From NCBI RefSeq assembly GCF_014805625.2, contig NW_023998464.1, positions 1,904,509 through 1,968,508 of the forward strand: DNA of 64,000 nucleotides, given 5' to 3'. Positions within the stretch are counted from its first letter, which is position 1, and the number at the start of each line of letters is the position of its first letter. Source of the stretch: Glossina fuscipes (taxonomy: Eukaryota > Arthropoda > Insecta > Diptera > Glossinidae). Under the pieces are notes generated by a model that saw only the letters and a list, made by a program, of their open reading frames with translations, did no database searches and was not told where the DNA came from. Positions 23,981 through 34,907 of this stretch are shown here, in pieces. A program made the translations under genes and the position numbers.

Positions 23981-24317
23981 TATAAAATATAGTTATGTAA
24001 TGCAAACAACTTATCTTATCGCGGCTGAATTCCAGCCATTTCTACTGATATAACTAAAATATTAGGGAGTAACTAATGCTATTTCACATTATACTGCGCT
24101 GTGCGATGCGATTTTAAGAATAGAATACACGATTACGTCGCATTGTATTCACCAAAAATTTTTTTTTGCATATATTGTGTGCAGGAAAACTTTTGTTGAC
24201 AAGAGTTGTTTTGTAGGGATGATGAAAAAAATCAACACGCTACGATAATGTAATACTTAAACAAGTAAAAGCACCACAGTGGATTAGGGCCCGCACGAAA
24301 GCACCTCATATCACCCT

Positions 24318-24400
24318 ACAGCTATTCATATAACGACTTTTCAAACTAAAACGTTACATGCGAAGCGGTCGAAAGAGTGATCCGATATGAACACAGCAGA
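24318..24400 (+). repeat. Dispersed repeat R2, fragment
   Basis: Shares with 7784-7860 the words TATTCATATAACGACTTTT and GAAGCGGTCGAAA, then (C/T)GAT(A/T)TGAAC. Truncated on both sides. Confidence 0.6.
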
Positions 24401-26450
24401 CAAGAAGTGACGGCGAGTAGTCAGAACATGTTAAAAATATGATTAATCAATTTTTTTGCCCGTAATGCCCGAATACAAGTTTAAAAGCTCGTTCAGAAAG
24501 GTAGAGTTCCACTGGCAATTTTGGCACATTCGCTTCAGTCATCGAGCAAAACTTTGATTTGCATGATGAGCAAATGCTCGACTTTGGTGAAATGCCTGGT
24601 AAAAGCCAGCTCTTAGGGTATTTGAATGTTTGACAAGGTGTGTGGAATATATGAAAAATGTATGTTTAATAGCCACCACCCAGGAGGGATGTATACATTC
24701 TTCATGCGTATACTTATTATCAGCAGGAGATTTGGAAGTAATTGCATACCTCAAAGAAAGCCCGATTGAAATCACTGCAGTAATTGAAGCACTTGAAAAG
24801 CGAATGAATAGAAATTTTTATAGATTATAAATAAGTAATATTTACGCTATAAAAGATAGAGGAATGAGTGGAAATTTCAATGTGTTTAGAGGGACAATGG
24901 TTTCAAATGTCAGTTTTTACTTACAATTGACCAGAGTCTGTTTGAACTACTAAGCACATACTTGTTGTCAACTATTTCAATTCATAATTTACTTCTGGTC
25001 TCGCTTATATCTACGTCTTTAAACGAACTTATCCATCATATCCACTTAAATACTTTCTTTAGTAGTTAGTTTTAGTTTAGTTTAGTAGTTAGTTTTTTTT
25101 TTTCAATTTTTATTCAATGCAACCCTTATCTCACACTTAAAGTCGCCACTTATTGTCGTTACACATTTTTACGCTTCTCCTCTTCTTTTTTTTTACTATA
25201 AATTTTTTTCCCTTTAGCCTGTGTTTACTAGCACATGTTTGCGTTTTTCCATTAAACATCACAACTTGAGATAACAAGTTTAAATTCGTTTAAATTGAAA
25301 ACCTTTGATTATTGTTCGCTTAACACTCTTTATATATATATACATATAAAAGTCATCAACTAGAGCAATAAACTCTACTCATTCGCATTCGTTCTCGCTC
25401 AACCATTGATGTGATGCATTATATACATATCACAAGCAGAAGGTGAAGCATGTTCATGTTTTCTATCCATTTGTGGTATTCAAAAATATGGCCTGGACAA
25501 TAGTGCTCAAAAGTCATAATCACATTAACTTCCTCATTCCGTTAATAACACTTGAAATCAATGTGGTAGAATCCTGCCTGGCGTTAAAAACACCAAGAGC
25601 ACAAGTATGACGTTATTCTACTGATTATATGTTTAACGCCGTAAAGCAATTGCCGTTCGCCTTTAAAGCCGTCCAGAGGCATGTTTGCGCCAAAAATGCA
25701 CAATATTCAGAGAGCATCGAGCCGAGTAAGGCAAAAATTGTTACCACGGTCCACTATGATTAAAAAAAAGAATATGAGTTTGACCTCCTTATGTCAAGAG
25801 ATGAGCACTCAAGATTCGTTGTGAGACGAATACAACTTTTCACTTTTTTCAAATTGCTTGTGACAATCGCAAGCGGTCACTTTATAATACCCGTTGCTGC
25901 ATAACTTGACAGTTTGGTTTACCTCAATATATCCTCTCTTTCCTTTTCTAGAAGTTCCACTTGAAAACCTCTCGCTTGTAATGGAAAAGACTGCACAATT
26001 GATTCAATTGCTAGCAGATTTTCAATTTAAAAGATATATATCTGTGTTGTTATGCCCATGAACACTTTCTTATGTGTTTTTCCTTTAATCGAACGATGTA
26101 GCCAACGTGCGTTATACTGAATTAATTATTAATTGTTTATAAAATTGTTCTAAAATTTAATGGTTTAAAATTCGCCGATGAATATAATCTTCGCAAAATG
26201 TTTTTTGTATTTGTATTATAAATGCCATGAAGTGGAGAAACAGAAATGCACGAAAAATATATATAATTGTCTAATAGTTTTCAGATTCAACCATTTAAAG
26301 TCGCAGGGACAGCTAAGTAGTTTTATATAACTCAACGCTAAGCAAAAGTGTTGATAGACCCATAAACTTCCTGTATAGCACCAACATTGAAAGGATACGT
26401 ATCAAATCTTTATGACATTCCGATCGTTTAGTTTACAAGTTCAGTTTCGG
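24401..26450. other. Intergenic DNA without a supported gene
   Basis: AT-rich with TTTAG and TA simple runs near 25070-25100 and 25330. Short open frames at 24539-24830 overlap on both strands and show no family signature. The missing Dh31 signal-peptide exon could lie here, but no ATG plus hydrophobic stretch with a donor was found. Confidence 0.4.
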
Positions 26451-26454
26451 TTGC

Positions 26455-26690
26455 ATTGCACAGACGAGCAGATAGACGGATAAGAAGACGAAAGGGCCGG
26501 GTTATGGGGTTTATGAAGCTTACTTGTGGCGCGTCGTTCAATTCAATGCAGAAACTTCCGATGTTTTTATTAGACACACGGACATACAAACATGCTTAAA
26601 TCGATCCAATTTTTGATAGCGATCAAGAAGACATGCACTTTGCGGTGTCTCTGAAGCTTTCCGCCATGTGTCGGTGGCATGTATAAAAGA
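26455..26690 (+). repeat. Dispersed repeat R1, partial copy
   Basis: Contains the R1 order CAGACGAGCAGATAGACGGA, CATGCTTAAATCGATCC, GATCAAGAAGACATGCACTT, GTGTCTCTGAAGC, ending in GGTGGCATGTATAAAA. Confidence 0.55.
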
Positions 26691-26969
26691 AAAGAAAATT
26701 TTGAATATCAGGAGAAAAAAGGAGATAACATGTCCTTTTCACTTTGCTTTTATGCCTACCAACGAAGTATGGCAATTTTAGACCACGTTTTCGATACTCC
26801 AGCAGGTATACACCATCTTGACCAGGGCGGAATTTTGCGTCTATCTATCTACTTGAGCATGTCTCTGTATAGCTTTATGTCTCTCGTCTTCCTTAGTTGG
26901 TTTTTGCAGGTTCACTTTCAAATAATTGGCTCCAAATTAAGCAAAAACTGTAAGTTATTGAGATATATG

Positions 26970-27130
26970 TTAATCTAACGCTTGTAGTAGATATTTATCA
27001 TGAGCACTCAATGTTTCAATGCAGGCATCAAAATGATCTGCATAAAACGCCGCGTACAACATAACACAGTAGGTGGCGTATAGCCCATAAGAAATATTGA
27101 ATGGCATTTCCAAACATTTGCCTGCCAAGA
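26970..27130 (-). CDS. Terminal-exon-like open frame, unidentified
   Basis: On the minus strand a strong acceptor (GCATCGTTTTCTTGGCAG) precedes a frame reading KCLEMPFNISYGLYATYCVM, then LYAAFYADHFDACIETLSA and HDKYLLQALD, ending in TAA. The hydrophobic then acidic composition is protein-like. Possible upstream exons at 27200-27400 (..CSELSYYILENAAE, donor GTGAGA) do not join it in phase. It may be the remnant of a membrane-protein gene such as a chemoreceptor; that is a guess. Confidence 0.25.
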
Positions 27131-28244
27131 AAACGATGCAAAAAAGATTCTAATCGACCTACAATCACGTACAGTCACCTTTAACATGCTTCATATTTCA
27201 GATTTCTGTTGCGCTACTTTAAGTTGTTGTATTCCACACTTACAAGGTACATATGAGCTTCCATACCCATTGTTTTATTCTCACTCTGCCGCATTTTCCA
27301 ATATATAGTAAGACAACTCAGAACATATGATCCCTTCGAATTTAAGATGTACTACGACTTTCGTTGCAAAATTGGCTGCAAAACAATGGCAATGAAGTGG
27401 GAACTAGTGCACTTGAGTATTGCTGTTCTTGGTGCTTACAAACGAAATTTACCATCTTCAACGTTCTACCCAGACGCATTTCAATTAGCAAATGTCCTGT
27501 CTATTATTGAAAGCTATTTGGAGAAAGGTCAATATCAATATATCGGGGTCAAAAACAATCTGTATACAGGACTGCAAACACATGCATTACATGTCTATAG
27601 ATTCATCGTTAGATAGCTTTTCATTTCTTTCATACATCTTTTCATGCACAGAGTGTAATATCGACAAGATATATGCTCGGCATACATGTGTAAAGTAAAT
27701 AGACCTTTTCTTTCTTTTATTCACTAATTCAACACAATTTTTCTCTTTTAACATAACTAGAAAAAGTTTATAAAGTAAATGTTGCAGCTATTTCTATAGG
27801 TTCGGTAAAAGAAGATTAAAATAGAAGGACAAGTAGGGATAAGAATGCGTTTATATTCAGAAAAATTTTAATTTTTTAATTAAAAGTTATCGAAAGTTTT
27901 AGTAATGAAGATGATAGATAGGCTAATTAATGCATAAAACGACATCGATATGTATATAGTCTCGAATAACTAGCATATCGTACCACATTACAAGACACAG
28001 AAACTCGCTTTCTCAGAAAAAAAGAGAGGAAATAAGAGAAGGCAATTATAAACGGCTTGAGGAGAGAATATCCTTTATAGCCACAATTAGCGTAACATAT
28101 AAATATAAGTCTATGCAGTCTGTCTATGCATCCTATTTATCGCATAATACTCTGTTTGTTTCATGTGGTTTTTTGGTGGTAACGTACGAATGTTCATTTT
28201 CGCCAAGTTTTGATAAGCAAAAAAAAAAACTCATAATTGTATTA

Positions 28245-29514
28245 TTAGTTTGGGGAAAAAGAAATCGATTATTTTTATATGAACTTGAGGACTTTATTTA
28301 ACATGCTTCGGATTGTCCGATTTGGGTCAAATGTGCACCGTTTTGTTGTACGATTTGTTGCCATTTTAAAGGAAACTTCAAAATGCCTCTCTCATAAAAG
28401 TCCTGGTCTGTATTTGCAAAAAACTCTAGTAGTCGATTTTCACAATCCTCCCTAGATTCCAATTTCTTATCATTAAAGAAATTTTACAATGCAAGAAAAA
28501 GATGATAATCGGTTGGTGCCAAGTCCGGACTGTATGGCGGATGCATTAAAACTTCCCAACCAAGCTCCCGAAGTTTCTGGCGAGTCATGTAAATGTGTGT
28601 GGCCTAGCGTTGTCCTGGTGGAACACGACACCTCTCCTGTTGGTCAATTCTGGCCGTTTCTGGTCAATCGCTACCTTCAAACGGTCCAGTTGTTGACAGT
28701 AGAGATCAGAATTTAGTGTTTGGCCATATGGAAGCAACTCATAATAAATAATCCCCTTCCAGTCCCACCAAATGCATAGCAAAACCTTCCTGGCCGTTTG
28801 AGGTGCTTCACCGCTCTTTGACCACGATCGTTTTCGCACAGGGTTATCGTATGTGATCCATTTTTCATCTCCAATCACCATCCGTTTAAGAAATGGGTCT
28901 ATCTCATTCCGTTTGGCCAAGGCTTCGCAGATGGAAATTCGATCCATCATGTTTTTTTCTGTTAATTGGTGTGGCACCCAAACATCGAGCTTCTTTTTGA
29001 ATCCAGCTTTGTGTAAATGGTTTAAAACTGTTTTATGGTCGATTTTTAGCTCCTGGGCGATGTTACGACTGCTAACATGCCGGTCAACTTCGATCATTTC
29101 TCCGATTTTATCGACATTTTCGACGATCAGCCTACCTGTGCGAGGTGCATCTTTAACATCAAAAATTCCTGAACGGAATCTACGAAACCAAAATTGCACA
29201 TAATTGGCTGTTACAGTATCGGAACCATAAACAATTTCCATTCACAATTTTAGCCGCCTGGCTTGCATTTTCGCCTTTGTCAAAGAAAAACTGTAAAATG
29301 TACCGAATTTTCTCTTTGTTCACTTCCATTTTTAACACGCTGTAACTCACAACTGAATGCACCAAACAAAATACAGCAGGAGAATTTTTTTCACTGCGAA
29401 ATGTCACCTTTCCAACGAGCATAAATCTGAAATTGTTTGATCGATACTTTACGAGAAATCTATCAGTGCAGCCATCCACCGAAAAAATAATGGATTTCTT
29501 TTTCCCCAAACTAA
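28245..29514 (-). mobile_element. mariner-family transposon (MLE1), full length but dead
   Basis: Terminal inverted repeats start TTAGTTTGGGGAAAAAGAAA and match at 31 of 32 positions. TA duplications flank both ends (28243-28244 and 29515-29516). The length is 1270 bases. The minus strand encodes a mariner transposase: an N-terminal helix-turn-helix segment beginning MEVNKEKIRYILQFF, linker WVPHQLTEKN, catalytic GDEKWITYDN, HQDNARPH, and the third-aspartate segment YSPDLAPTDYHLF. The frame is broken near 29240 (frameshift), near 28585 (frameshift just after NARPH) and by a stop after YHLFLAL. The intact ends and few lesions imply a fairly recent insertion that is now unable to make its own transposase. 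Confidence 0.92.
28585..29241 (-). pseudogene. mariner transposase, central part of broken gene
   Basis: This longest open piece covers about 218 of roughly 345 residues. It includes YVQFWFRRFRSG, the arginine- and glycine-rich DAPRTGRL element, RNIAQELKIDHKTVLNHL, WVPHQLTEKN, and the first two catalytic aspartates (GDEKW; HQDNARPH). The N-terminal 30 residues lie in another frame at 29245-29330 and the C-terminal third in another frame below 28585. Confidence 0.88.
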
Positions 29515-29544
29515 TATTTACTGAGTTTTTTCAAACATTTATGT

Positions 29545-30205
29545 TTTTTATACCCACCACTGTAAGATGGGGGTGTACTCATTTTTTTTCCCCATAATGT
29601 ATGTAACATCCACAAAGGAAGCTCCAGAGACCCTACAAAGTATATACATCTGTGTGGTGCGTGTTCTTCGCACTCTCCTGATCGCAAAATTGAAAATGTC
29701 GACTTCAAATTTGGTAGACGCATTTGAAGACGAAGTTTTTGCACGCAGATTGGTTTTGAAAATGATCCAAATCGGTCAGAGCAGAAGCGCACAGTGGACG
29801 CAACTTCGTTCTTTTTTAATAAAAATTTTTGGATTTTTGTTCGTTACTCGGAAATTGTTAAAGTTAGAAAGCTGAAACGTTCCACATTTGCCTTACGAAA
29901 AATGGAAACAATCGGCCATGCCCACGCAAAGTTACAAGTGATTAAATATTGTTTTTCTCACTTTTTTGAGGTTTTGTGCTTATTTTTCATAAAGCAAACA
30001 AGATCGAAAAGTATTTTGTACACTCCTTAAATGAAGGTATATTATCTGCCTAGAAATGGGTCCATTTTAAAAAGAAATTGGTAGACAACGAGATTAATTT
30101 TTTCACAATAATACCAACGATATGGGTATCAAATAAAAGAGTTTGGAGACTAGAATGCGAAAAACATAGTGGCCGGCATGCGAGATTCGGTTCAGTAATC
30201 GTATT
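29545..30205 (+). repeat. Dispersed repeat R1, long copy
   Basis: Begins TTTTATACCCACCACTGTAA with GGGGGTGTACTCATT, includes GTATATACATCTG, an AAATCGGTC-like segment, and ends near GTGGCCGGCATGCGAGATTCG. Its right part is matched in reverse complement by 44935-45130. The ORFs inside are not protein-like. Confidence 0.65.
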
Positions 30206-30379
30206 GTTGTTTTACTAATTATACTATTAAAATGTGGCTAAGTAATTGTTACTTCTGGGCGTAGATAATTTTTTCTTTTTTTAGAATAAAATTAGAAATT
30301 TATATTGCATATCTGAGGCAGTTTATGAGTAACTAGTAAAAAACACGGAATGCAAAGGTTTGCTTAGCCTCTCTGAATA

Positions 30380-30665
30380 GGCGAGTCCTTTGAGCGATTT
30401 GGATCATTTTCAAATTATTCCTCAAATTTGTGCGCAATATCTTCATATTTGGCCAAACGGAGAAAGTTTACCATACATACTACGCAGTTGGGCAGACGGA
30501 CAGACGGCAAAAAGGACAGATGGACATGCTTAAATCGATTCAAAATTTGATACTAATCAAGAGTGTATATACTTTGTGGGGAGAGCTTCCTTGTGCGCGT
30601 TGCAAACGTTTTGACAAAATGAGTGGACCCCTCATCCTTCGTTGATGGATATAAAAATATTTGAA
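30380..30665 (+). repeat. Dispersed repeat R1, partial copy
   Basis: Shows GGCAGACGGACAGACGG, ACATGCTTAAATCGATTC, ATCAAGAGTGTATATACTTT, GTTGCAAACGTTTTGACAAA and GATGGATATA in the R1 order. Confidence 0.65.
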
Positions 30666-31561
30666 CATGGAAACTATACTATCATCCAGCATATCTAATT
30701 CACTGAAATTTGATAAAAAATATTGATTTGCATTATCAGTGGAAGAAGTTGCCAAGGAGTCAGTTGCAAAGAGCGTACTTTGCAACTTTTGTCTATTCGC
30801 GCAAGGCGATGGCTATTAGCGATTCTTCTTAAGGTGGATATAAATCTTTTTGCACAGTGTTGCAGCCAAACCAGACTGCACTTTATAACGGTGCTGCTGT
30901 AGACAAATGTGCAAAACGTCGTTTACTTAGTTGTTTAGAGAGTTTTAAGTTAAATAGCAATTAATTTTCATTAGTTTGTTGCCAATAACTTATCAAATTT
31001 CCACTCTTACTATTTTTTCATCTAATGTTTGCTGTTTTTTTTTGCAGATGGTTTTGTATCAAGCGATTAAAAATCTGTTATAAAGCGAAGAAAGAAATGT
31101 ATACATATTGTGACGAATCTTAATTACCTGCCGTGCCAACTTCTTTTCGGCGACTGTGGTCGATCGAATGAGTCTTTCGAAACAAGCTTAAAGTAAAACT
31201 TGGTTTACTACCTCTCCCGTTTTCTTTGTTATAAATATACAAATTAATTAAAATTTTAAAATTTTTTCCCAATCAATTACATTAGATATGCCGAAGCGTT
31301 GTTCATTTGACAAGTTTGTAGTGTCCATCTCTATCTTTGAATCCTTGTGAGCTTAATTATTATGTTTATGTTAGAGTGGCCAATGGGGAAACTGATTTGA
31401 AGTAGTTGATAGTGCCAGCGAGATCAGCGTGAATTCCCAGAAAGTCGGCCTATCTGCCTGCCTTGCTAACATAACAACGTGTCATGCATGGATGCGCTAG
31501 CATTCGCTGAAATATAACTTAATAAACTAGAAAAGCCACGATAGCTGAATACGACCCTCCA

Positions 31562-31885
31562 TTCAATACACTACACCACTTCGTTCTGTACAGTTATTCA
31601 TAGAGAGACTTTTCAGTATAAAACTTTATACTTCGGCCCTTGGACCAAAGCACACCGATGTACCAAACTTGATGAAAATATCTCAAAAATCGCCACCTGT
31701 AGGTGGAACACAAGAATAGAAGACGGGTAGGCGGACAAATGAGCAGACAAGTTTAGATCGATTCAGAAAGTGATCTTGAATTGAGCTATGTAATAAAAAA
31801 TGGGTCTATCTCAAGTTCTTCTCAGTATTGCGTACATTCGCACAAACTTAATATACCCTTGTACCACGAATGGTGTAGGATATAA
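31562..31885 (+). repeat. Dispersed repeat R2, copy 2
   Basis: The best preserved R2 copy: starts TCAATACACTACACC, carries AGTTATTCATAGAGAGACTT, GATGAAAATATCTCAAAAAT, GTTTAGATCGATTCAG, and ends TACCCTTGTACCACGAATGG with a GGATATAATA tail. It ends about 110 bases before the phosphatase start codon and could contribute to its promoter region. Confidence 0.65.
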
Positions 31886-31994
31886 TAACAAACTATGCAA
31901 CGAATTATTCTGTTAATTCGATCCAATCAATATAAAAAGTGAAGCATTTGCTTTGAATACATTTAGATGGTGTTTAGCTTTTAGAAAAGAAAAA

Positions 31995-34557
31995 ATGAAT
32001 TTGTTATTTGAAATACACTTACTGTTTCTATTATCCGCTAAGAAAGTTAGTTTTGTTGGCGCGAGTTTGTATGAATACCAACCGGAGCAAATGCATCTGT
32101 CGTTCGGAGGTAAGCATTTGAGAAGTTAAAAAAATTAAAGAACTCATAACCGACAATGTGTTTTGAAAGAAACCGTGCGCGATCTAGTCGTGACATGGAC
32201 GACAAATCAAAGGACGAATGCATCCATATGCAAGTACGGTAGAAACGCTGTGGAATCTACAAAAGTGAATACTGAAAGTCCACGACTCTTCATAAAATAT
32301 ATACATAGGGTATTAATAAATATAAAATTTGGCGATTTATTCTATATCACGTATTCTTTATTGATAGGTGACGCTGAAAAATCTTAAAGAAAACACTTGC
32401 TATAAATATTATTGCGGTAGCGATTTAGGCTGGTCACGGAAATATTGGTTTTGCGTCCCACAAAAAAATGAAAACTGGTCTCCTTCGTTGGCAATTTACG
32501 GTGACATGGGTCTTACTTATGCATATTCCCTGCCATATTTAAGCGACGATGTTCAAAATCGTATGTACAACGCCGTCATCCATAACGGTGATTTCGCTTA
32601 TAATCTCGAAAGCGAAGATGGCGAAAGAGGCGATTTATTTATGAAACAAATTGAAAATATAGCCGCATATGTGCCATATATGGTGTCAGTTGGAAATCAC
32701 GAGGCAGCTTAGTAAGAAGGCGCTTTGAAATGTCTCCTAAAATGTTTCATTTAGTTATTATTTTCATAATTTCAGTAACTTTTCGCATTATCGTAAACGG
32801 TTCGCTATGCCGGGCGAATCGGAAGGTCTTTATTATAGCTTTAATTTAGGTCCCGTACACTTTGTGGCGTTTTCAACCGAAGTCTATTTTTACTTGCAAT
32901 TCGGCTATGAACCATATTGCAATCAATACAGTTGGCTCGAAAATGAATTAAGGGAATCGAACAGACCCGAAAATCGGGAAAACCGTCCCTGGCTTATAAC
33001 GTACGGTCATCGACCGATGTATTGTAGCAACGATAATATCAATGAATGCTCAATAAAGGAAAACGTAATACGTACAGGCGATCCTAATAAAGATTTATTA
33101 GGCTTGGAGGAACTTTTCTATAATTACGGCGTTGATGTTGAAATATGGTCACATGAACACTCGTACGAACGTTCTTGGCCCCTATATAATTACACAGTGT
33201 TAAATGGTTCCTTAACTGAACCGTATCGCAATCCAAGAGCTCCAGTGCATATTATTACCGGTGCTGCGGGGAACATTGAAAGCCAAGACTCTTTCTCTGG
33301 AGATTTGCCAGAATGGAGTGCTTTTCGTAGTCAGGTATCGTATGTTCACAATAATTTCGTTCCAGTACGTTAAATGACTTCAATAGCAATTACACAAGAG
33401 GAAAACTATACTCAATCTAGACCGAATTTCGTGATATCCCCAATTAATTCATGCCGAATGACAAAAATAAAATGGACGAATATTTACGTAGCTAGAGACC
33501 GTTTAGTGTCTACATTTGACTATTGAAAAGGAGCGAAAACCCATAAACGAAGGATCTTCTGGCGGGAAATAAGTGAATGCGGTTGAATAGATCTAGAATT
33601 TTGCGTTCACGCAGAAGGTGTATTCCGTAAAAGATTTTTGACGCCTATTTCTAGAATGGTATCAAAAATCTAGCAAACACCCATTCCATAAATATAAAGA
33701 GATGGAGTGCAAATTTCAATTTCTTACTCAAAGTGTTTGAAGACATACAACAGTAGCATCGATAATCCGAGTTTTGAATTTGACCTGACAAGAAGTATAA
33801 AAAATATTTAAAAACAAGTGAGTTTTTATCCCACTAAACAAACATCCGACAGATTCTTTAAAATGTCTCTGCTGCGCATTTTTATTCATTATCCACATTT
33901 CCAATATAATATAATATATTTATACTACGATTTTCCGAAAATTTTCAAAAAGTTTGTATAAAAGCCGAGGGCTACTTTGAAATCATATTTAATGGAATTA
34001 CGAGTTGACCGTATTTACCTTCTTCTCACTTGTCCATGTTTTAAATATTAATTCTATAGATGATTTATGCTATGGATTTAGAAAATGTTGTTCTTAATTT
34101 TTAAAAGAAATCTACTCAGAAGGTACTTATATGAGTACAGGAGATTTTATCCTTAAATTCCGTTTTTGATCTGAAGAATTTCCCCAACCGAAAGACAGAT
34201 AGAGAGCAAGTTTATAATCAAATTATATAAGATTCAGGATTCGATTTTAGTGTTAAGTTTTGTTCATTTGGCCAATATTGAGTATGTTTTTACACTACAT
34301 CATATTTGACACTAATGGATATTTAATGTCTTTCTTTTCAGGATTTCGGTTACACTCGTCTCAAAGCTGTTAATAAATCGCATATGTATTTTGAACAATT
34401 TTCCGTGGATAAAGAAACTGTTATCGACAAATTTTGGATTAGTAAAGATAGAGTGGAGCCCTACTTCAAGAATGCAAATCAATCGTATTATAGTCAGTCG
34501 ATCGATTCAATTAGTTACTCGAATTCCTTTTCCAAACAGAACTTGGTCTGCACATAA
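31995..34557 (+). CDS. Purple acid phosphatase (iron/zinc metallophosphatase, ACP7-like), secreted
   Basis: Exons 31995-32109, 32170-32309, 32368-32711, 32776-33334 and 34342-34557 join in phase to 457 residues. Order: a signal peptide (MNLLFEIHLLFLLSAKK..), the N-terminal fibronectin-like domain (QPEQMHLSFGE..VVTWTT, then YIHRVTLKNLKENTCYKYYC), and a metallophosphatase domain with all metal-binding blocks: GDMG, NGDFAY, VGNHEA, YGHRPMYC and SHEHSYER. These hold a two-metal centre that hydrolyses phosphate monoesters at acid pH. NYT and NGS sites fit a glycosylated secreted or lysosomal enzyme. The last histidine block has Ser where most relatives have Gly. It resembles Drosophila CG1637. AATAAA occurs about 45 bases past the stop. 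The start is the only ATG giving a signal peptide. Confidence 0.92.
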
Positions 34558-34649
34558 ACGCAATCGACATTTTAGGTGTAAAGTCTTTAAAATAGTTAAA
34601 TAAATTCCTATAATAATTTACCAAGCCTATAACAGATTTATTAGCAATA

Positions 34650-34907
34650 ATGAATCAAAATCCATCGAAATGCCAACCGTGGAGGGAAGTTTTTCATTTA
34701 AAGGTACGTACACTGATTTCCGGTAAAGAAACAATACGTATCGATTGGGCACTTCCCCATTAGGCTGCAGCCACTCTCTATCTGCTTATTTTTCCACACT
34801 TGCTTTTGACTATCATAGTGTTATACGTGTTATAGGTCACGCCCGATAAAGGAATGGCCGCGTTACAAAGACAAAAGAAAGAAACAGGGTTACTAGACAA
34901 AAACTAA
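34650..34907 (+). CDS. Possible two-exon microprotein, 41 residues
   Basis: ATG at 34650 opens 18 codons (MNQNPSKCQPWREVFHLK) ending at a perfect donor AAG|GTACGT. An acceptor TTATAG at 34835 leads, in phase, to VTPDKGMAALQRQKKETGLL and DKN stop. The predicted intron is 132 bases. The product is basic and hydrophilic with no signal peptide or cysteine pattern. I do not recognise it. It begins about 90 bases after the phosphatase stop codon, so it needs its own transcript or an extended one. Chance splice sites remain possible at this length. Confidence 0.4.

Noticed and set aside
28853..29203. Plus-strand 116-residue open frame
   Set aside because: Antisense of the MLE1 transposase.
29511..30030. 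Overlapping frames on both strands as a small gene
   Set aside because: They fall inside repeat R1, whose other copies do not keep the frames.
30700..30960. Possible minus-strand promoter (TATAAAGTGCAG) and Dh31 first exon
   Set aside because: No signal peptide or donor follows in frame, and the neighbouring open frame runs into repeat R1.
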